NCBI RefSeq assembly: GCF_000003605.2 | Contig: NW_003148769.1 | Location: 876,665 to 901,611, forward strand | Length of the DNA stretch: 24,947 nucleotides | DNA from: Saccoglossus kowalevskii | Lineage: Eukaryota > Hemichordata > Enteropneusta > Harrimaniidae | Reading direction: 5' to 3' | Shown here: positions 17,783-24,947 of the stretch, in pieces | How the letters are laid out: every line of letters begins with the position of its first letter | How positions within the stretch are numbered: position 1 is the stretch's first letter | Notes under the pieces: model-generated | What the model was told of the DNA's origin: nothing | The model's input: only the letters and a program-made list of their open reading frames with translations | Database searches by the model: none | Made by a program: the position numbers and the translations under genes

Positions 17783-18178
17783 GCAAGTATTCCCCAATCT
17801 GCAGCGTCAATGGCAATGAATTCTGCTAGAAGATCACTGCCTCTTATTATACTGCTGAATACTGAATATTAACTTCACATTTTAAAAGGAAAAAACAAAT
17901 AAATATTCATATATTATTGATATTAGTACCCATGTTCAGGTGTACAACTTAACTCCTTTTCAGTACAATATGTGTTGATTTAGTAATTCATTTCTAGTCA
18001 TGCAACTACAGGTTCTTCTAATAGCACACAATATGCTAATGAGCCAACATTAGACATTTAGTGATGAATATGCATGGCATGTTCATCCGCGCAAAGCTCG
18101 GGGTAGACATTAACCTCATTTTTAACTACGTAGCACCTTACCAGTCTCGTGACCGAAATTTCCATTAATTGAGTCAAT
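17783..18178. repeat. Direct duplication D, right part of the interrupted copy
   Basis: The continuation of 14397-14413 after the Gypsy insertion, collinear with 9430-9836. The first bases (GCAAGTATTCCCCAATC) match GCAGGTGTTCCCCAATC in the empty copy. It has about 45 bp of its own near 18083-18125 (CATCCGCGCAAAGCTCGGGG). Confidence 0.88.
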
Positions 18179-18570
18179 GATCGCATTTTCTGAACTCTTA
18201 AACTCCGGGGACGTTGAAATGAGATCCATATCTTATATAACCCGGAGGTGTACATACGTTTCTAAACGGAAAATGTCAACAATCTTGATGCATATACGGA
18301 GACACTGTGACAGGGTTCCTGTGGCATGCATTCCGGTTTGCACGCGCCATGGTTTCCGTTTGGATGTTTTCATCTGTTTCCCTGTTCTCGATATTATATC
18401 GGTTTGCTAACAAACAAAATGATCGGTTAGTCGTGCACGTTTTGTAGCAACTGCTAATGTTATGCCGACCGTTAATGTCTATTAACGTGATTACCAATGT
18501 AATGCAAAATCAACTAATAACGAATTAACATATAATAAATAATCAAATAAATGGAACCAATCGATAAAGG
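18179..18570. other. Intergenic, no gene seen
   Basis: Short overlapping open frames on both strands without recognisable motifs. CpG content is somewhat higher at 18200-18380. Nothing is supported. Confidence 0.45.
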
Positions 18571-18574
18571 CAAC

Positions 18575-19060
18575 CCTCAGTGTTGACTGTTGGTGCATCC
18601 TCGAGTTATTTCTGTCCACATTATCTAATGACTGAAGCAACCAAATGTACCCTATATACTTCTATTGTTGACGGTTTGTTCATCCCCGAGACACTTCTGT
18701 CTACACTAACTAATGCCTGCAGCAACCGTGGGGTACCCTGTATACTCCTATTAATGACTTTTAGTGCATCCCCGAGATACTCCTATCTACACTAACTAAT
18801 GATTGAAGCAACCAAGGTATACCGCTATTATACCATTAGTGTTGTTCCACTTTCAGTATCTTCTGTCTATCAATATCTTGACTATTGCAATCTTAATATA
18901 TATGTGTCCACCCTTAGTGTTGACTGTTGCATCATCAGGATACTTTTTTTTACCACTAGTGTTGGCTGTTGTGGCCTCACGTGATGCCAAAGGGGATACT
19001 CCTGTCATAATGTCTGTCCATATTGTTGAGTGTTGCAACTTTGGGATACTCGTGATAATA
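18575..19060. repeat. Degenerate ~86-bp tandem repeat array
   Basis: AATG(A/C/A)(C/C/T)TG(A/C/A)AGCAACC recurs at 18627, 18712 and 18798 (85-86 bp apart). Each is preceded by a GTTGAC..TT..TGCATCC-like word, a GATACT(C/T)CT word and CTACACTAACT. Shorter, more decayed units (AGTGTTG.CTGTTG, GGATACT) continue to about 19060. The plus-strand open frames here are repeat artefacts. Confidence 0.8.
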
Positions 19061-21890
19061 TCACATTATTTTGATGACTAGACGTATAACACATAATTAA
19101 TAAAGTACATGGACAAGTATGAAATATATATTAAGATCGTTGTATGACAGGAACATCTAGAGTAATTAAAGCGTCTGATTGTTACATTCACTGTCACGGG
19201 ATGTGTAACACCTAAATGGTAATAAATGCTATTCCAATGGCATCAATGAAACATGCATTTCTACCTTTCTCATTTTAATCGGTTTGTTGTTGCCCACAAT
19301 TACGAATACCTTACATCGGAACTCTGTGACTACGTGAGGTGATATTATAGAAGTCTTGAATTTATTAGTTTTACCACTTAATAATACAACCCATTTTTAA
19401 TATGAGCGAGACTTCGAGGGCACGTCTTTTTTCCAATTACAGGTGCTGAGGCGCTTTTAGGGTACTAGCCAATATCCACAAAGCTGGACGATGTTTAAGA
19501 AGATGAAGTGCAGTCTTGAAGTCTTGGTCGTATATATAAATTAATTTAATAAACTTAAGTAATACCCCCAGACTTGTAAGATATTGTAATTAATGTTCCA
19601 ATCTTTCCGCATGGTTTAGTACAAGGAACATACTCGCATAAGGTGTGTGATTTATTACATAGACATGAGGTAAGTTCGTGGTCACCGTAATACTTTCAAA
19701 ATTTAATTTAATTGTCCTAGAAAAAATAACCTAAAACCAAATTAAAGGGGCATTACGTGCCACTCATTTATAATGTGCAATGGTTTAAAAACATTCTAGC
19801 CACTAACTTTTCAAGATAATGAAAGATCCTAGGGCGGTTTGGAAAGTAATACTACATATGTGATAGTGTACAATAGTAATCACTGGAGAAGAGAATGGTA
19901 ACAACAAGGGATAAGAGTAAAGCACATATTTCCAGTGTAGAAACTGCAGAACCCGCCCCGTCTCAACAAGTAAGGAATCTGTAACGAATAACATGCCTTA
20001 ATCCTTCCTGGTGTTGGTCGATGATACTGAGCTAGTCAGAACATTATGTCTTGGCATCACTGAAATGTGAGTTGGGATGAAAACTAAATACATCATAAAA
20101 AGACCATATAGTGGCCTGGTTGAGCAAATATGAATTTATTGATTCTAGTCTACGCCTTTAGAAGAAAAAAGATAAGGTTTTTGAATGAGCACCCCTTGTT
20201 CTGACACCATTCCCAATAGCTGAGAGAGGTGTATGTACATTCCAATCTCATATTAGTATCAACGTACTGCCGCCAAATAGATAACGACATTCCAACGAGA
20301 GGGGGTGTGTAAGTAAAATTATTAATGCCGCCCAAACCTCGATCTGTCAATCAGTATTTTATTTAGCAGAATCATTTCAATATTTTCTCTTTCTTTCATA
20401 TGTCTCTTGGACTGCCATACTCTTTCTGCTCTCTCTTTTAGCGATTGACTAGCATTCTAGGCCGCCCGTGTCTCACTGACCTGATAACCGAATGATGTAA
20501 GGAAAATCTTATTTGGAAAGATCTATCTCACTTGCAAGTCTTCCATCATGTCTAATGAGAAACTGTTCTTGCCAATGCTTGGACATGTATATGCACCAAG
20601 ATAACGTATTGTTGAATCAAAATGGTGAGATCTATGAGTAACGTGTTGGTCTGACCACTAAACAACAAAATAATTCTTTTCTGACAGTGCAAAAGGTTTA
20701 TTTGCAAGGCATCAAACAAATTCTCAAACTGCAGATTTGCTACGAATTACTTATCTAACTGAGATACTAATCCTGCATCAAAGACTACAGGCATATGGCA
20801 TAATCACAATGAATACAACGGCAATACAAAAACCTCAGCAAGATCGTTTGACAGTTATTTTGCTGATGTGTGAGCAGCATTGATGCTTCTGTCTATTTCT
20901 ATTGAAAGCGCATGTGCTGTTATAGATTGTACATCAATCAAACATGGTAGAATGAAATATCAGGGACGTGCAGAAGCTTAGTCGATAAATGAAAGTATGG
21001 TACAACCTGTATTGATATTATCTAATGATTTTCATTGTCTATATATTTACCTCCACTCATTGCATCACCCTTGTGGGGGAAGAGTAAGATATAGTAAACG
21101 ATAGTGAAATTTGACCATTAAAACGTGCTGATGGTTTGGTGGATGAGACCATTCGATTGCATGCTAGCTGACATATAATTTTAGCAGAGAAGAAGGAATG
21201 TTCATCGCCGCATCAACTGCTCAAATCCCAGTAAATAATTATAAATGTTGGTAGCGATTTACTACAGATGTAACTGATTAAATATCTGTCAATAAGGTGA
21301 ATCTGATAAAGAAGAGAACAGCAAGTGTAGATTTTGAAAATCAAAACTGGTGCAGGATACGATCGAGATAGAAAATTTGTACTAGGAAAAACAGCAAACT
21401 CTGGAAGCCAGAGATTGCATTTGGATTTCCTTGATATGAAAAAGACCAGTCTCTGACGCTCATGATTGGTAATCACTTTCCTTCAGTGATGATGAAGCAA
21501 CAATTGGTCTTGATTATGTTCATGAATCCTGGATGACATTGATTATAAGATTATAAGCCTAATTTGAGTGCACGTCTTGTTTTGTTACCTATGTCTTGAA
21601 GCATTAGTATGAACATCCCATGGGTTTTCATCTTTAATAATCATTTAGGTTTGGTGAATTCGATCAGACCAAAGAAGTCGATCTTCGGCCAAGAAGTCGG
21701 AGACTATAGATCTACAAAAAAAAACGAATTTCAGATTTATTTGACAATTATGAATCAACTAACAGGCTATGTAGAATTAATGCTTTCATTCAATACATTT
21801 GAAAATTAACAAGTAAATTAAGCGTGCAACCCTCTAGTTTCACTCATAACAAACACGAAACACGAGGTTTACACTAGTCAACAAAAAACG
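19061..21890. other. Long intergenic or intronic stretch without a supported gene
   Basis: About 2.8 kb of AT-rich DNA. Open frames at 19803-19994, 20150-20350, 21213-21476 (minus) and 21609-21809 (plus) show no domain, no matching splice pair and no initiation context that I can defend. Composition is unremarkable apart from A runs near 21715. Decayed transposon sequence is likely but not identifiable by eye. Confidence 0.5.
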
Positions 21891-21904
21891 ACTGAACTTA
21901 TTAT

Positions 21905-22150
21905 GTGGAGGTTGCAGCAGTTAATAATAGGTGTAGACATGAATATTCATAGATCAAAACAGATAACACTATGATTGAAATGAGTTTCATGTTGTTTCAC
22001 CAGTCAACATAAGTCAGGAATAGCAAAGGTTTGAAAAAGTTACTTGGAGTATCACGTGGTTGCAACAACAGTCAACAATAGATGTAGACTTGAGTATTCA
22101 TCAGTCAATTGTCTACACTAGGGATAAGAGTATCCCTGGGTTGACAATAA
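21905..22150. repeat. ~149-bp repeat related to the 18.6-kb array, inverted
   Basis: GGTTGCAGCAGTTAATAATA at 21909 and GGTTGCAACAACAGTCAACA at 22058 are followed by G(T/A)TGTAGAC.TGA.TATTCAT in both, giving a spacing of 149 bp. Read on the minus strand, the units contain GTTGACTGTTG and a GTGATACTCC word like those of the array at 18575-19060, so the two arrays seem to share ancestry in opposite orientation. Confidence 0.55.
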
Positions 22151-22244
22151 CCAACCCTTTTTTTGTTTTGTTAGCAGGGAAATACAAATATATGTATATA
22201 TAGATGGACTATCATTAACAATTTCTGGGAGTGGTTGCCCGTGA

Positions 22245-22480
22245 AAAGCATCGGTATTGTTACCATAGGAAAATGTTTGATGAGTGTTTTTTATTCATAA
22301 CGTAAAACTTTATTGATGGATTCCCATGAAAATTCTATTAGGGGTTGCCTTTGCTACATGGAGTTTCAAGTTTGGTACAGATATGGGTATGGTTACCATA
22401 GGAACAACAATTTTGGGAATGATTTTTCATTTATAACTCTAAAAGATGGTTTCGCATGAAGTTTTGATACAAGCACAAAC
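22245..22480. repeat. Two copies of a ~134-bp repeat
   Basis: GGTAT(T/G)GTTACCATAGGAA at 22252 and 22386, each followed by TTG...ATG(A/T)TTTTTCATTTATAAC-like sequence and then TTC(C/G)CATGAA. It resembles dispersed invertebrate repeats of the GGTACAGATATGG type but cannot be named. Confidence 0.55.
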
Positions 22481-24573
22481 ACATTAAATGTTGGTACAGA
22501 TTTGACACGACTACAATTTCTTGACAAATGGACGGAATAATATTGTTCACATACTATGTCATAGCATTTACTTGAAAAAAGGTACAACTTAACAGTCCGT
22601 ATATTATGATGTTCCGTTAAGCTACTGTGATATGGGAATATGACTCATTACACATGATTTGTATTTGAGTCTCTTGCTAATAATTTTGACTGTTTTATGC
22701 ATGCATACACAGAGAAAATAAAAGGCCCAACAATATCAAATTTATTTAATTTTATATAGTGCTGTCACAGCATTTTGTACGCAAACAAATAACAGGGTTT
22801 GTGGTTTGTCAGCACGTGTTCTAAACTTTGTAGAGCGCATTACATAAATAATTACCGCGCTTACATTCCTGTGATTCATAAATGTGTTTATTTTGGAGCT
22901 ATCAATATATCGTTTTGTGATTGGCAACATTATGCAATCAATGAAATAATCGATAGATATGAATGGAACAAATGTACTTGAACGGGCAAATTGGAAATTA
23001 GATTTAGAAATGAGTGTTTTAACTGAAACTACTAAAAATAATGAAATTAATAACTATGAATCACAACAACCAGCATAAAATCACAAGCACATGTACATTT
23101 AGATGTTTGTGAATCGATTACCAGCGATATGCAATGTTTAATAATAATAATCATACTACCCATATTTCTAGTATAGAACACAGAAATGTCGAACATATTT
23201 ACACTGCTTTATCACACTGGACTGTAATAATATATGGGATACAATGCATTAGGATCAGTTGGAGTTTACACAATAATTCTAATGATTTGTATTACAGAAT
23301 ATATATCAAAATGCCATATGTTGTACCCAGATTAAGCCGCTGAAACAATCATTAATGTTTACATATTTAAACATAAGAATACATTTGTTACTTTAAAATG
23401 GTCGAACATACGAATAATGTTTCCCGCTGATGCACGGTAATGTAAATCGTACCAGATGGATTGCTCATTCCATGAGTAATTACTACACTGTCTTTCGTGA
23501 TTAAACATGCTCAATTGTGTTCCACATGAGTTCAATAAATCAGTTTCTCTCATTAAAGTGGGAGAATTCAAAAGTGATGTATACTTTCATACGAACCAGT
23601 ACGAGTCTTCATCTGCAGTCTGCCACTATTGATTTGAAGTTCTATGTTTATTTCGTCAAAATATCTTCATCTTTAACCTTCAATTATGTACATATATACA
23701 TAAACATATACCGAGGCTGCTATTGTATTCATTTCAATCATTTCCAATACGGTTTACATTAATTACAGTCCGGTTGCTTCTAAAGTTTGCCTGAAGTTTA
23801 ATTAAGACCAGGAGGCTTAAATACACTACCAAGAATTACGTGACGAAAATAACCCCAACATTTTCTTACTACAATCGTTTTCGGAACTGCTAAGTTATGA
23901 TTGATTTTAGAAAAAAATTATATCCATAAATCAGTTTTATTATTACGGTTAGGAAATTCGCAATTCTCACACACGCGGATAAACACGTGATATATGTACA
24001 CTCCAGCCGAGGAGGCCATATATCATCTACAGTTAAAAAATTTCATAATTACTTTATTGGTGAGAATTACCTCAGAACAAGTATATATAACCTTAAATAA
24101 GCTGCTGTTATGAATAGCCATATTATTTTGCTAAGGGGCATTGCCTATAATACTGGTCATTCTACCCAAATTTGCATATTTATAGTTTTAATTTCAATAA
24201 TCAAACGAGCTGACAAACACGACATGACTAATTATTTATTCGTTTATTTAGTTATTTTAATTTTATCTCACAATATTGAGCGATTTAAATTTTGATTAAT
24301 CTCATTGATCTCCCTTGGGATCATGTATTTGGAATAAAACCAGGAGGAGGAGTTGTATACCCCAGGGGTAAATACAGATTTCTCTTAACTAAAATGTAAA
24401 TAATTTCAGTTCAGGCAAGGACGGACACTTCGTGTCCCCTCTATATCTATCCTCGTTCGCGCGTATGACATTTCACAACTGAGTTATATTTTCGGCGCAT
24501 TTTAAAGACCCAAGATTGTAACCTTTACTTGTTCTCGTTTTGAATTTTAATTTTATGTTTGTGTGTCTAATAT
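22481..24573. other. Intergenic, no gene seen
   Basis: AT-rich sequence with short unrelated open frames on both strands. At about 22745-22850, TTTATATAGTGCTGTCACAG followed by GAGCGCATTACATAAATAAT resembles a common invertebrate dispersed-repeat ending, but only weakly. A small hairpin, GGACAC-TTC-GTGTCC, lies at 24423-24437. No RNA gene recognised. Confidence 0.45.
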
Positions 24574-24801
24574 TTAGGAATGATGAATATTCATTTTAAT
24601 TTGGACAAGGTGTCTAACGTTCTCCTCAGTCTGAGTAATTTGGCGTTCTAGCAATTTGCTCACCATGACGCGGTAGTTGGTGTGTATTGCAGTTTTGAGC
24701 AAGCGTATGGGTTTGTATTTGGGTGATCTACCTCCACAGTATAGTATCATGTTATTTGTCATATTATGGGTGGCACTGGAATTACAGGTGCCCACATAGC
24801 T
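24574..24801 (-). CDS. Unrecognised reading frame at the right edge, possible exon or repeat-borne ORF
   Basis: About 75 minus-strand codons ending in TAA at 24574-24576. The composition is protein-like: a polar Cys/Asn/Ser/Thr start (GTCNSSATHNMTNNM), then basic RSPKYKPIRLLKT, then an amphipathic, charged stretch (VMVSKLLERQITQTEENVRH) that could be a helix. Just upstream on the minus strand, a pyrimidine-rich CTTCCACCTCAG could be a splice acceptor. There is no ATG in good context and no family that I recognise. It may be a last exon of a minus-strand gene or a fragment of a dispersed repeat. Confidence 0.25.
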   Translation of the reverse strand, partial: SYVGTCNSSATHNMTNNMILYCGGRSPKYKPIRLLKTAIHTNYRVMVSKLLERQITQTEENVRHLVQIKMNIHHS

Positions 24802-24947
24802 GAGGTGGAAGCTGTATTAGGCATTGTTATGCTAATGAGTAGGGCTTTGTTTTAGCCAGTACAGTGTAGTGCTGTTAGAAGCACACTTCGTTTTGGACTG
24901 TGAAGGAGCAACAAGTCAGATTACTCTGCTCAGTGGGTTAGAAGAAA
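24802..24947. other. Right edge, unassigned
   Basis: GC content is a little above the window's average. If the preceding frame is an exon, this would be its intron or upstream sequence; alternatively all of 24570-24947 is one repeat unit. Not resolvable here. Confidence 0.3.

Noticed and set aside
17783-17880. Open frame on the minus strand in duplicated segment D reading AEFIAI.A.DWG in both copies
   Set aside because: Short, not extended by homology, and interrupted in one copy; probably a by-product of the duplicated DNA similarity.

Overview
The window looks like invertebrate metazoan DNA. It is AT-rich, has intron-sized gaps with canonical splice sites, and is crowded with decayed transposable elements. 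There are no bacterial-style operons and no rRNA or tRNA gene that I can support. The lineage cannot be fixed from the sequence; a marine invertebrate (hemichordate, mollusc or similar) would fit the repeat types, but that is only an impression.

The one convincing host gene is at the left edge. Two + strand exons (454-559 and 1328-1660) join in phase and encode the end of the cytoplasmic tail of a megalin-like (LRP2-type) endocytic receptor. The tail carries an FxNPxY internalisation motif and an acidic C-terminus like that of vertebrate LRP2. The ectodomain and membrane segment lie upstream, outside the window. A 68-bp minisatellite occupies the intron before the first exon, and an AATAAA about 200 bp after the stop probably ends the transcript.

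From about 2 kb onward the window is essentially a graveyard of mobile elements. In order these are: a MITE with about 23-bp terminal inverted repeats (2434-2594; a shortened second copy at 11921-12056); a 920-bp repeat containing (GTCC)n with 10-bp inverted ends (3789-4708), preceded by a 3' fragment of the same family; the frameshifted tail of a non-LTR retrotransposon on the minus strand (about 5865-6356); a nested inverted-repeat cluster (7167-7922); and two pairs of direct duplications (8022-8640 with 12493-13692, and 9417-9836 with 14397-18178).

The second duplication pair is informative. One copy is interrupted by a complete-ended but internally eroded Ty3/Gypsy retrotransposon (14414-17782, minus strand), and the other copy preserves the empty target site. 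The retrotransposon still shows LTRs, a tRNA-Leu-type primer site, a CCHC zinc knuckle, protease, reverse transcriptase, RNase H and integrase remnants. It carries stops and has lost catalytic residues, so it is dead.

The right third (18.2-24.9 kb) holds tandem repeat arrays of about 86 and 150 bp and an approximately 134-bp repeat. At the far right there is one unrecognised minus-strand reading frame that might be an exon or part of a repeat. No new defence, biosynthetic or regulatory system was found. The most useful observations are the retroelement insertion with its empty-site paralogue and several unusually well-preserved inverted repeats.
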